14,062 bases of DNA from Thermoprotei archaeon (lineage in GTDB: Archaea; Thermoproteota; Methanomethylicia; Nezhaarchaeales; WYZ-LMO8): positions 1 to 14,062 of the forward strand of contig QMSF01000004.1 in the NCBI GenBank assembly GCA_003649565.1, in the 5' to 3' direction. Under the pieces are notes generated by a model that ran no database searches, had not been told where the DNA came from, and was given only the letters and a program-made list of their open reading frames with translations. Of the stretch, positions 1 through 6,109 are shown piece after piece. Positions within the stretch are counted from its first letter, which is position 1. The number at the start of each line of letters is the position of its first letter. The position numbers were made by a program, and so were the translations under genes.

Positions 1-2
1 AG

Positions 3-395
3 ACCTTTTTGAAGGGCTGGGAGAGATATTCGGCGGACAAACAAAATTCGGAGAACGAAATTAAGAATCCTCGGGCTTTCCTTTACAGGATTGCCAGGAA
101 TCTGATTGTTGACCATTACCGCCAGAAGAACCGGGTTCAAATTGTTCCGGCTGACGATGCCAGAATTGTTGACCCGAAGATAGATTTAGAAGGTCAGGCA
201 GCTCGGATGTCCGACCTTGTCCGAGTCAAACAGGCCCTAAGCGAGTTAAATGATGACTATCAAAATGTGATTATCTGGCGCTATATAGAGGGATTGTCCG
301 TTTCAGAGACGGCCCAGTTATTAGGTAGGACAAATGAAGCCACTCGCGTCCTAACCTCTAGGGCACTTAAAGCCCTGAGAACAAAACTTGGCTGA
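3..395 (+). CDS. ECF-type RNA polymerase sigma factor (sigma-70 family), 5' end missing
   Basis: This is the 3' part of an extracytoplasmic-function sigma factor, a protein that directs RNA polymerase to a special promoter class. The frame is open from the left edge, and the first visible residues (TFLKGWERY) match the middle of region 2 in this family, where similar proteins read 'EVFLKAWE'. The true start therefore lies upstream and the TTG at 9 is not the start. The segment NPRAFLYRIARNLIVDHYR is the conserved region 2.3/2.4 helix that melts and reads the -10 element. After a short linker, region 4 runs from about DLVRVKQALSEL to the end; its helix-turn-helix (EGLSVSETAQLLGRTNEATRV) would read the -35 element. 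No long C-terminal extension is present. The gene stops with TGA 45 bases before the DUF5667 membrane-protein gene, the usual partner arrangement for this sigma type in Patescibacteria. The family call is secure; the target genes are unknown. Confidence 0.9.
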   Translation, partial: TFLKGWERYSADKQNSENEIKNPRAFLYRIARNLIVDHYRQKNRVQIVPADDARIVDPKIDLEGQAARMSDLVRVKQALSELNDDYQNVIIWRYIEGLSVSETAQLLGRTNEATRVLTSRALKALRTKLG

Positions 396-405
396 TTTTC
401 CTTAG

Positions 406-431
406 TGTAACAAAACAGGTTAGGGTTCGTC
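406..431 (+). promoter_or_regulatory. Candidate ECF sigma promoter (TGTAAC, 16 bases, CGTC)
   Basis: TGTAAC at 406-411 and CGTC at 428-431 are separated by exactly 16 bases. This matches the general ECF promoter layout of a '-AAC' type -35 box and a 'CGTC' type -10 box. It lies directly after the ECF sigma gene and before the DUF5667 gene, which suggests that the sigma factor drives its own partner. The start point expected 7-10 bases after CGTC falls at about 438-441, on or beside the ATG at 441. No usual RBS is seen 5-10 bases before that ATG, which fits a leaderless message. The assignment is from pattern only. Confidence 0.6.
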
Positions 432-440
432 ATCATTACA

Positions 441-1184
441 ATGAGGGAAGAAGAACTTATCCACAACCTTCATCAACTCCGCCAGATTAAGCCCAAAAAA
501 GAATGGGCTGGTTTGGTTAAAGAGCAGATTTTGGGAGAGCAGGAAAGGGGAGGCTTTATTGCTCGGTTAGGGGAAATTTTCCGCTTCAGGAGGATTTTTG
601 CCCCTGCTCTAACAGTTTCCCTTGTTCTCGTGGGATTGTTCGGTTTTTCTCAGAACTCCCTTCCTGGCGATATCCTTTACCCGGTGAAAAAAATTTCTGA
701 AAGAGCGCAGGGGATTTTTGTTTCAAAGGACAAACAGCCCGATTTCCACTTGGAACTAGCGAAAAGGAGATTAGAGGAACTGAATAGAACAGTCAAAGAA
801 AATCAGGTTAAGAGATTGGCTCCGGCAATGGAGGAATATGAAGCGACAAAGAAAGCGGCGGAAAAAGAGGTTGTTGCCTCCATTAAAAACAAGCCAGTAA
901 AAGAAGCGGTGAAAATTGCCAAGAAGGCTGCTCCTATTTTGAATAAAATAAACAAGCAGGAAAAAGAAACCTACTCTGTTTTAGGAATTGAGCCCGATGA
1001 TGAAGAAACGGGAGATGACGCTGACGCTGAAAAATCAGTGGTGGAGTATTTAATCAAGGGAGCGGAGGCATCTTCTCTGACTGAACAGCAAAGCAAGGAC
1101 TTGGCAATAATAAAAAATTATTATAAAATAGGAGATTACGAAAAGGCATTGGAGTATTATTTAACAAGTTCTTTGAACAAGTAA
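441..1184 (+). CDS. DUF5667-domain membrane protein, putative anti-sigma partner
   Basis: This 247-residue protein has a short cytoplasmic N-terminus (about residues 1-51, charged, with MREEELIHNLHQLRQ at the start). One membrane segment follows (about 52-70, FAPALTVSLVLVGLFGF), then an extracytoplasmic part. That part opens with NSLPGDILYPVKKISERAQ and continues to LELAKRRLEELNR, the hallmark of DUF5667: a helical domain common in Patescibacteria and Actinobacteria next to ECF sigma factors. The rest is highly charged and helical (many Lys, Glu and Ala), with an acidic patch near residues 186-197 (DDEETGDDADAE). The position 45 bases after the sigma gene and the one-membrane topology suggest an anti-sigma factor or envelope sensor. 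However, no zinc-binding ZAS motif or other proven anti-sigma fold is visible in the N-terminus, so this role is inferred. The ATG at 441 is preferred because the candidate ECF promoter ends just before it. Confidence 0.8.
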   Translation: MREEELIHNLHQLRQIKPKKEWAGLVKEQILGEQERGGFIARLGEIFRFRRIFAPALTVSLVLVGLFGFSQNSLPGDILYPVKKISERAQGIFVSKDKQPDFHLELAKRRLEELNRTVKENQVKRLAPAMEEYEATKKAAEKEVVASIKNKPVKEAVKIAKKAAPILNKINKQEKETYSVLGIEPDDEETGDDADAEKSVVEYLIKGAEASSLTEQQSKDLAIIKNYYKIGDYEKALEYYLTSSLNK

Positions 1185-1213
1185 TTTTTGACAATTGATA
1201 GTCGCGAATTAAA

Positions 1214-1255
1214 TCTGTCAATTGCGGATTTCTATTAGGTCGGGCAATTGACAGA
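1214..1255. repeat. 12-bp perfect inverted repeat, possible operator
   Basis: TCTGTCAATTGC (1214-1225) and GCAATTGACAGA (1244-1255) are perfect reverse complements separated by 18 bases. A third related copy, CAATTGATAG, lies at 1192-1201. On the + strand the right arm is followed by a run of A rather than T, so this is not a rho-independent terminator for the DUF5667 gene. It could be a protein-binding site or an RNA hairpin. No regulator is identified. Confidence 0.5.
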
Positions 1256-1299
1256 AAAAAAAGAAAGGTCGACGCGGCAAAAAAGTTTATTAAAGGTCG
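1237..1299 (+). repeat. Three AGGTCG direct repeats at 28-29 base spacing
   Basis: AGGTCG occurs at 1237-1242, 1266-1271 and 1294-1299, so the starts are 29 and 28 bases apart. The last two share AAAGGTCGA. The 5' AGGTC of the third copy could also pair with GACCT at 1313-1317, which would compete with the outer stem of the downstream leader structure. Six-base repeats can arise by chance, but the near-regular phase just before a large surface-protein gene makes an operator or RNA role possible. Confidence 0.3.
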
Positions 1300-1314
1300 A
1301 AAAAAATAAATAGA

Positions 1315-1381
1315 CCTGCGAACTAACACAAACCGCGCTTAGCGGAAAAAATCCGCTGCCAGGTTGTGGACATTCGCAGGA
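1315..1381 (+). promoter_or_regulatory. Structured 5' leader that pairs with the ribosome-binding site of the S-layer-like gene
   Basis: Three nested stems can be drawn by eye. The outer stem is CCTGCGAA (1315-1322) with TTCGCAGG (1373-1380), eight perfect pairs. The middle stem is CACAA-A-CC (1327-1334) with GGTTGTG (1362-1368), seven pairs around one bulged A. The inner stem is GC-TT-AGCGGA (1337-1346) with TCCGCTGC (1352-1359), eight pairs with a two-base bulge and an A-rich loop. The AGGA at 1378-1381, nine bases before the ATG at 1391, is the likely Shine-Dalgarno sequence, and its AGG lies inside the outer stem. Folding would hide it, so this could be a cis-acting translational switch. 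It does not match any riboswitch class that I recognise. Confidence 0.5.
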
Positions 1382-1390
1382 AAAACGAAA

Positions 1391-4300
1391 ATGAGTAATT
1401 TACTGAGAAAAATTGCAATCGGAGGCGCGATTGTCGGTTTTGCGGCAATCAGTTTGCCGGCTTTTGGTGTGGTCAGCGATGCCTGCAAGGCAGACCTGAG
1501 CCAATGTACGACCGAGGAACTAACCGAGTACATTGCTGAATTGTCAGCCACATTGCAGGCGCTTCAAAACCAACTGAATGCATTGCAGGGCCAGGGTACC
1601 ACCCCCTCTGCTTCAACCTATACTGGCATTCCGGCTGGATTTACCTTTACCAAGAACCTTTATCAGGGGATGAGAGACCAGGATGTGGTCTACCTGAAAA
1701 AGGTTTTGGATGTTGAGGTGCCTGACCACGCTTCTTGGAGCGGAACCAATTACTTCGGTTCCAAGACCAAAGCGGCCGTAATCGCCTTCCAGACAAAATA
1801 CAAGACTGAAATTTCAAACTATGCTGGTTATACCATTAGTTGCACGGGATTTGTCGGAAAAGGAACCAGAGCCCAGTTGAACGCCCTTTTGTCAGCCGGT
1901 AGTACCACCCCACCGCCTACATCTTGTTCTACTGACGCTGACTGCGACACCGGCTACAAATGCCAGGACGGAAGTTGCGTCAAAAAATCAGCCGATGAAA
2001 TCACTACAGAGAACGAATGTACAGCAGTGGGTTATTATTGGTACAACGACGCCTGCCACGAAGAGGCTCAACCAGCCCAAGCCGGATTAACCGTTGCTTT
2101 GGCTGATGATACTCCGGGAGCAGCGATTATTCCTGATGGGTCTTTGTACAATCCCGTGTTGAAGCTTGATTTTACTGCTGGAGGGCAAGAAGTGGTGGTA
2201 ACCGGCGTGACTATCACCCGCGGTGGTTATATTGAGAATACCAACATTACTGGAATTAGCGCTTGGGACGAAGAAGGAAACCGATTAGGAAACATTGTTA
2301 CCGCTTTAACTGCTGATGGCAAAGCCACTATTGATTTTGGAAGCAATGATTTGGTAATTGGTGACGGTGAGACAAAATCAGTAACCATAAAGGTAAATAT
2401 AGCAGCCAGCACCAATTCAGGAACGCTTAACTTCAAAGTGGCTTCAAAAGACGACATTGCGGTTGAAGACGGTGTTACTATTAACGGAACCTTCCCGATT
2501 GTTTCCAACACAATGAGTATCACCAATGGAGAGAGTTCCTTGGGAGATGTTAGGATTTCAGCCGTAAGCGTAGGAGCGCTAGATTCAAGTTCTGCCCAAA
2601 GCGGGTCCGGCAATGTCAAGGTTGGCGATGAGAATGTGACCATAGCAAAGTTCAGGTTTACTCAAAACAACTCAAAAGAGGCAATTCAGATTGAAAAAGT
2701 AGTAGTTTATGTTGAAGGAACGGTTAATGAGGACAAAGACCTCAAGAATTTTGAACTTTACGCTCCTGACGGCACCCTGCTTGCTTCAGCAGAGAAAGCG
2801 GTTGACAGATATGTCACCTTTAACCTAGACACTCCTTATGAGATTCCCAAGGGAATGACTAAGGATTTGACAGTTAAGGTTGATATTGTTGACGGTTCCA
2901 CCCATTACTTCAGGGCCCAAATCCAGAATGATTACGATGTAATGATTAAGGGTAAGACCACTGGTGCTTATCTGGTACCAGAGGACAGCAATGGAAATGC
3001 TTTTGATGCTGGCACAGATGGTGCTAACGCTAACAATTACTTCCGGATCAAGGTGGGTGATTTGACTGTCAGCAAAGCAGCGACCTCACCGACCGGCAAT
3101 GTTTCACCTGGCGACCAAGATGTTGTTTTAGCCAAGTTTAACCTGAAAGCAGTTGGTGAAAAATTAGAATTGCGCAAGATGAACATTGCTGTTTATAGAA
3201 CTGGCGCCACTGCTTTAACCGGTTCAATTAAGGTGAGAGACGCTGACACCGGCACCACCTACCTTTCAGTTGCTGCTTCAGATTCGGGCATGCAGGTTAC
3301 TACAACGCCAGCCACAGCAGCTAACCTTGTCACTCAAAATCTTTCCACCTATATAGTCATCGGAAGCGGCGAGACCAAGACGATTGAGATTACAGGAACA
3401 ATTTCCAGCAATGCTACCTCGGGTAATACTTACACTGTTTATGTCGGCAAGTTCTACGCCAAGAGATATTCTTCCAACGATTACACCTATTTGCCCGATT
3501 CAACAACTGCTTATGCTGCCAACGCATTACAGGTAGGCGGAGTCAGTTTGTCGGTTAATCCCAACGCTGCTTTCACTGGAAAAAGAGTGGCTAAGGGAAG
3601 CACGGCAGCCGAAGTTGGTGAATTTGTTTTGGGCGCCTCATCCGCTGATGACATTCGTATCTCCAGTATCCAGATGAAGTATTCCACTACTACGGGGATT
3701 CAGAATGTTTATCTGGCTAAAGAGGATGGCACTCAACTTGGTGACACTGTTGGCACTCCAAGCGCAAGCGGAGATTCTATTAGCGTCGCGTTGACTATTC
3801 CCAAAAACACAAGCCAGATTTTGAAGGTTTTTGCTGATGTGACAACCGATGCTTCAGATGGTGATTTCTATGTTTACATCCCGGCAAATGGTATTACCGC
3901 CTACGGTGTAAACTCCAGCAAAGATGCTTCAGGACCCAGTAGCAATGTTACTTCGTCTTCAGTGACCGTTGGTTCTGCTAGTTTGACTATTTCAAGAGCC
4001 GCGGATGCTCCTTCTTCCCAGATTGTTTTAGCAGGAGAAGATGGAGTGGTCTTAGACAAGATTAAGTTTGAGGCAAGTTATGAAGACCTCACCCTGAAGG
4101 AAATTACTTTGCAGTTGACAACCGCTTCTTCTACTTTGTGGAGTTACACCACCAGCGTTGCCGCTAATATTGAGAAGGTATATCTGTATGACGGAGATAC
4201 TCTGCTTAATGAAGGAGGAACGCCAGTGGCCAATGGCTTGGTTAGTATCACCGGTATTAATGTTACCCTGCCCGCTGACAGCACCAAGGTCTTAACAGTA

Positions 4301-5053
4301 AAGGCAGATATTACCGGTTCTGGAACCTTGACCTCCAAGTCAGTTGGTGGAGTTCAAGTCTATTCGACGAGCACTACCTATCTGAGCGTTTATTCTTCAA
4401 CTGGATTAATGTCTTCTGGTATTACCTTGACAAACCATGCCAAGTCTAATTACTTCCTCTTTACTGACGCTGCTCCAACAGTAACAGTACCTAGTGGATG
4501 GGATGGCACCAGGACCGGCTCACCAGCAAGTCAAGAACCGATTGCTAAATACACGGTTACTAACAATGGTTCCAGAACTCTTACCTTGACTGATTTAGAC
4601 CTTACTGTCACGCTAAGCGGAGTGAGTTCTTCTACCAGTAAGGTGACTAACTTCAGATTGTACGACTCCAGCGACACCCTGATTGCTACTTCCACTACCA
4701 GCCAGGTGGCAAATGCTACCACGGTCACGGTGACCTTTGATATTGACGGTTATGGCACTACCGAAGAGATTGCTGCTAATGGTGGTTCTGAGACCTATAC
4801 CATTAAAGCGGATACGACTTCAATAGAAGCAGGCGAAAGCAATCCTGCCCAAACCACTGCCAGATTGTCAACCTCTATTGGTGGAAGCAAAGGTTATTCT
4901 TCAACCGATACCAACACCACAGAGAATGATGAGGTTTACTGGGCAGACAGCAACATTACCTATGCCTACACTCCATCTGGCAGCAGTAGTGCAGAAAGCG
5001 GCTTGAAGGCTTGCGACTCTGTAACTGTTTACGGTGCTACCTTGCAATACTAA
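1391..5053 (+). CDS. S-layer-like secreted protein with coiled coil, peptidoglycan-binding domain and beta-sandwich repeats
   Basis: The 1220-residue product is an exported wall-associated protein. It begins with a signal peptide (MSNLLRK then a hydrophobic stretch to about residue 26). A coiled coil follows at about 42-68 (TEELTEYIAELSATLQALQ). A PG_binding_1-like domain spans about 80-170 (FTFTKNLYQGM, VVYLKKVL, YFGSKTKAAVIAFQ, GKGTRAQLNALL). Next come a Thr/Pro linker and a Cys-rich segment (Cys 179, 185, 191, 196, 210, 222) resembling a small EGF-type knot. From about residue 232 to 1200 there are some six degenerate beta-sandwich units of 140-180 residues. Their shared pattern is 'V..LAKF.L.A..E.L.L....', 'NV.LYDGDTLL' and 'IP.G.TK.LTVKADI'; unit starts are near 232, 376, 554, 715, 858 and 1020. 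This layout is typical of Patescibacteria S-layer-like proteins. No C-terminal anchor is seen, so attachment is probably through the N-terminal module. The ATG at 1391 has AGGA nine bases upstream and begins the signal peptide; a TTG 27 bases earlier is rejected. The exact repeat limits and structural role are inferred. Confidence 0.85.
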   Translation: MSNLLRKIAIGGAIVGFAAISLPAFGVVSDACKADLSQCTTEELTEYIAELSATLQALQNQLNALQGQGTTPSASTYTGIPAGFTFTKNLYQGMRDQDVVYLKKVLDVEVPDHASWSGTNYFGSKTKAAVIAFQTKYKTEISNYAGYTISCTGFVGKGTRAQLNALLSAGSTTPPPTSCSTDADCDTGYKCQDGSCVKKSADEITTENECTAVGYYWYNDACHEEAQPAQAGLTVALADDTPGAAIIPDGSLYNPVLKLDFTAGGQEVVVTGVTITRGGYIENTNITGISAWDEEGNRLGNIVTALTADGKATIDFGSNDLVIGDGETKSVTIKVNIAASTNSGTLNFKVASKDDIAVEDGVTINGTFPIVSNTMSITNGESSLGDVRISAVSVGALDSSSAQSGSGNVKVGDENVTIAKFRFTQNNSKEAIQIEKVVVYVEGTVNEDKDLKNFELYAPDGTLLASAEKAVDRYVTFNLDTPYEIPKGMTKDLTVKVDIVDGSTHYFRAQIQNDYDVMIKGKTTGAYLVPEDSNGNAFDAGTDGANANNYFRIKVGDLTVSKAATSPTGNVSPGDQDVVLAKFNLKAVGEKLELRKMNIAVYRTGATALTGSIKVRDADTGTTYLSVAASDSGMQVTTTPATAANLVTQNLSTYIVIGSGETKTIEITGTISSNATSGNTYTVYVGKFYAKRYSSNDYTYLPDSTTAYAANALQVGGVSLSVNPNAAFTGKRVAKGSTAAEVGEFVLGASSADDIRISSIQMKYSTTTGIQNVYLAKEDGTQLGDTVGTPSASGDSISVALTIPKNTSQILKVFADVTTDASDGDFYVYIPANGITAYGVNSSKDASGPSSNVTSSSVTVGSASLTISRAADAPSSQIVLAGEDGVVLDKIKFEASYEDLTLKEITLQLTTASSTLWSYTTSVAANIEKVYLYDGDTLLNEGGTPVANGLVSITGINVTLPADSTKVLTVKADITGSGTLTSKSVGGVQVYSTSTTYLSVYSSTGLMSSGITLTNHAKSNYFLFTDAAPTVTVPSGWDGTRTGSPASQEPIAKYTVTNNGSRTLTLTDLDLTVTLSGVSSSTSKVTNFRLYDSSDTLIATSTTSQVANATTVTVTFDIDGYGTTEEIAANGGSETYTIKADTTSIEAGESNPAQTTARLSTSIGGSKGYSSTDTNTTENDEVYWADSNITYAYTPSGSSSAESGLKACDSVTVYGATLQY

Positions 5054-5064
5054 TCCTGAACAGC

Positions 5065-5097
5065 CCCTCACGCTTCTCCTTGTGGGCGGAGCGAGGG
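5065..5097 (+). other. Stem-loop between the S-layer-like gene and its terminator
   Basis: CCCTC-A-CGCT (5065-5074) pairs with AGCGAGGG (5090-5097), eight pairs around one bulged A, with a loop of about 15 bases. It begins 12 bases after the TAA stop. It has no T-tract of its own, so it may protect the 3' end of the message rather than terminate it. Confidence 0.35.
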
Positions 5098-5106
5098 ATT
5101 AAAAGC

Positions 5107-5137
5107 AAAAGGATCCCCGAATTCGGGGGTCCTTTTG
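5107..5137 (+). terminator. Rho-independent terminator of the S-layer-like gene
   Basis: AAAAGGATCCCC (5107-5118) pairs with GGGGGTCCTTTT (5125-5136), giving 12 pairs including one T-G wobble at 5114/5129, closed by a GAATTC loop. The right arm ends in TTTT. It lies 53 bases after the TAA of the S-layer-like gene and separates it from the transposase unit. The A-rich left arm would also give a hairpin with a T-run on the reverse strand, so it could work in both directions. Confidence 0.85.
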
Positions 5138-5163
5138 TATTCCCTTTGCAGATAGTTTATAAT
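5135..5163 (+). promoter_or_regulatory. Candidate housekeeping promoter for the RAYT transposase
   Basis: A perfect TATAAT lies at 5158-5163. Seventeen bases upstream is TTGTAT (5135-5140), which matches three of six bases of TTGACA and overlaps the end of the terminator. Transcription would start near 5170, just before the first REP palindrome, so the REP hairpin would form most of the 5' leader. The -35 box is weak, hence the moderate confidence. Confidence 0.35.
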
Positions 5164-5172
5164 TCATATAAA

Positions 5173-5195
5173 CAACGAGACCCGGACTCGTTGAC
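5173..5195. repeat. REP palindrome copy 1, in the transposase leader
   Basis: CAACGAG (5173-5179), a seven-base centre ACCCGGA, and CTCGTTG (5187-5193) followed by AC make a hairpin with seven perfect pairs. The hairpin ends eight bases before the transposase ATG at 5202 and occupies the place where a Shine-Dalgarno sequence would be expected. None is visible. Confidence 0.85.
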
Positions 5196-5201
5196 AAATT
5201 T

Positions 5202-5918
5202 ATGCCAAAAAGAAAAGTACAATTGGTTAATGGTGAATTTTATCATATTGTTAAAAGGGGCATTGAAGGACGCAAAATTTTTCTGGATGACGAAGACAGA
5301 TTTCGCTTTGTAAATGGCCTCCTGGTTTTTAACGATAAGAAGCCGGCGCCCTGGGACTCTCGCGCCTTTTGGCGTCAACGAGACCCGGACTCGTTGACGA
5401 AGAGTTATCAGCCAAAGCACCCATTAGTTGAAATTCATGTCTTTACTCTCATGCCAAATCATTTTCATCTATTAGTTCGCCAATTAACCGACAATGGTAT
5501 TGCAACCTTAATGAATAAAATTGGAGGATATTCTTACTACTTTAACAAAAAATATGAGAGAGTCGGAACCTTATTTCAGGATAGATACAAGGTAAAAGCA
5601 ATTAAAACAGATATTCAACTTAGAAACACTTTTGTTTATATCCATACTAATCCCATAGGATTAATTGAACCAAAATGGAAAGAATGGCAAGTGGAAAGCT
5701 TCCAAAAAGCAATCCATTTTTTAGAAAATAAATATCGCTGGTCAAGTTATTGGGATTATATTGGGAAATCAAATTTCCCTCGGGTGACAACTCGCGAATT
5801 CTTTTTGAAGTTGTTAGGAGGTGAAGAAGAGATTAGAAGAGAAATTAGATCTTGGATAGAATTTAAAAATGAGATTTTTAAGGATAAAAAAGACCTGAAA
5901 GAAATATCATTTGAATAG
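5202..5918 (+). CDS. REP-associated tyrosine transposase (RAYT, Y1/HUH superfamily, IS200-like)
   Basis: The 238-residue protein is a single-strand DNA transposase-like enzyme that nicks and joins REP hairpins. The N-terminus (GEFYHIVKRG, then RKIFLDDEDRFRFVNGL) is the typical first strand and helix of the family. The metal-binding HUH motif is MPNHFHLL with His87 and His89. The helix carrying the catalytic tyrosine is GGYSYYFNKKYERVGTLF; Tyr110, Tyr112 or Tyr113 is the nucleophile, and I cannot choose among them. FQDRYK and the YIHTNP segment are also family hallmarks. The C-terminus is basic and helical and probably binds DNA. Residues about 48-67 (ending RQRDPDSLTK) are unusual: they are encoded by an in-frame REP copy and look like an insertion just before the HUH motif. 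The frame is intact and the key residues are present, so the enzyme may be active. The ATG at 5202 starts the conserved region; no RBS is seen. Confidence 0.9.
   Translation: MPKRKVQLVNGEFYHIVKRGIEGRKIFLDDEDRFRFVNGLLVFNDKKPAPWDSRAFWRQRDPDSLTKSYQPKHPLVEIHVFTLMPNHFHLLVRQLTDNGIATLMNKIGGYSYYFNKKYERVGTLFQDRYKVKAIKTDIQLRNTFVYIHTNPIGLIEPKWKEWQVESFQKAIHFLENKYRWSSYWDYIGKSNFPRVTTREFFLKLLGGEEEIRREIRSWIEFKNEIFKDKKDLKEISFE
5373..5399. repeat. REP palindrome copy 2, inside the transposase coding region
   Basis: The 23-base core is identical to the flanking copies, but the stem is longer. CGTCAACGAG (5373-5382) pairs with CTCGTTGACG (5390-5399), ten pairs. It is read in frame as RQRDPDSLTK (residues 58-67 of the transposase). 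Just upstream a smaller hairpin, CGCC-TTTT-GGCG (5363-5374), overlaps it by two bases, and GGCGC (5345-5349) can pair with GCGCC (5362-5366). A compound REP-like block of about 55 bases is therefore embedded in the gene. Confidence 0.85.
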
Positions 5919-5934
5919 AGGGTATCATATCATA

Positions 5935-5958
5935 TCAACGAGACCCGGACTCGTTGAC
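5935..5958. repeat. REP palindrome copy 3, after the transposase stop
   Basis: TCAACGAG (5935-5942) pairs with CTCGTTGA (5950-5957), eight pairs, and the 23-base core from 5936 to 5958 is identical to the other two copies. It starts 17 bases after the TAG stop. TTGACA recurs at 5970-5975 within the repeated GTTGACAAATT. Confidence 0.85.
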
Positions 5959-6021
5959 AAAACTTGTTGTTGACAAATTGGAATTGACTTTTAAAATTCT
6001 TGGACCAAAATGAAAGCAAGC

Positions 6022-6048
6022 GTGCAAGGTCTTTCCTTGCATATTTTA
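6022..6048 (+). terminator. Rho-independent terminator after the RAYT unit
   Basis: TGCAAGG (6023-6029) pairs with CCTTGCA (6035-6041) around the loop TCTTT. An extra G-T pair is possible at the base (6022/6042). A short T-rich tail (TATTTT) follows. It lies about 105 bases after the transposase stop and directly before the candidate promoter of the giant gene, so it would isolate that gene from read-through. Confidence 0.65.
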
Positions 6049-6051
6049 GAC

Positions 6052-6081
6052 TTGACATGCTTAGGTTTGGTTTGATAAAGT
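6052..6081 (+). promoter_or_regulatory. Candidate promoter of the giant surface-protein gene
   Basis: A perfect TTGACA lies at 6052-6057. The A/T-rich TTGATAAAGTATA follows; taking TAAAGT (6076-6081) as the -10 box gives an 18-base spacer and four of six matches, and GATAAA (6074-6079) with a 16-base spacer is the alternative. Transcription would begin near 6088, close before AGAGGA (6091-6096), the likely ribosome-binding site. It follows the terminator at 6022-6048 immediately, which supports an independent transcript. Confidence 0.45.
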
Positions 6082-6109
6082 ATATCCTAAAGAGGAAAAA
6101 TTTGAAAAT

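Larger units (their letters stand above)
5173..5958 (+). mobile_element. REP/RAYT unit: transposase gene flanked by its palindromes
   Basis: The unit runs from the first to the third copy of an identical 23-base palindromic sequence and contains one transposase gene. REP-associated tyrosine transposases are usually single-copy genes flanked by the REP hairpins they act on. Here one extra copy also sits inside the transposase gene. The coding sequence is visibly more A/T-rich and Lys/Ile/Asn-rich than the surface genes on either side, which fits horizontal acquisition. An 11-base direct repeat, GTTGACAAATT, follows the first palindrome (5190-5200) and recurs just past the third (5969-5979). 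The true ends of the mobile unit cannot be fixed from one copy. Confidence 0.55.

Noticed and set aside
9..11. TTG as start codon of the sigma factor gene
   Set aside because: The frame is open to the left edge, and the residues before it continue the conserved sigma region 2, so the gene simply begins outside the window.
1214..1255. Possible terminator after the DUF5667 gene
   Set aside because: The hairpin is A/T-rich, has an 18-base loop and is followed by A's instead of T's on the + strand.
1054..1329. Reverse-strand open frame over the end of the DUF5667 gene and the intergenic region
   Set aside because: No recognisable protein family, it overlaps a well-supported gene on the other strand, and it covers the repeat-rich regulatory stretch.
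1364..1390. Upstream TTG start for the S-layer-like gene
   Set aside because: The ATG at 1391 begins a good signal peptide and has AGGA nine bases upstream. The upstream part would translate the leader hairpin.
5011..5313. Forward open frame across the S-layer-like gene end and the transposase start
   Set aside because: It runs through a strong terminator and a REP palindrome in another frame and has no family features. It is a shadow of its neighbours.
5157..5420. Reverse-strand open frame over the transposase 5' end
   Set aside because: It contains both REP copies 1 and 2 antisense to a well-supported gene and resembles no known protein.
5173..5958. CRISPR array made of the 23-base repeats
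   Set aside because: There are only three copies, 180 and 540 bases apart with a gene between them, and each is a palindrome typical of REP elements. There are no regular spacers and no cas genes.
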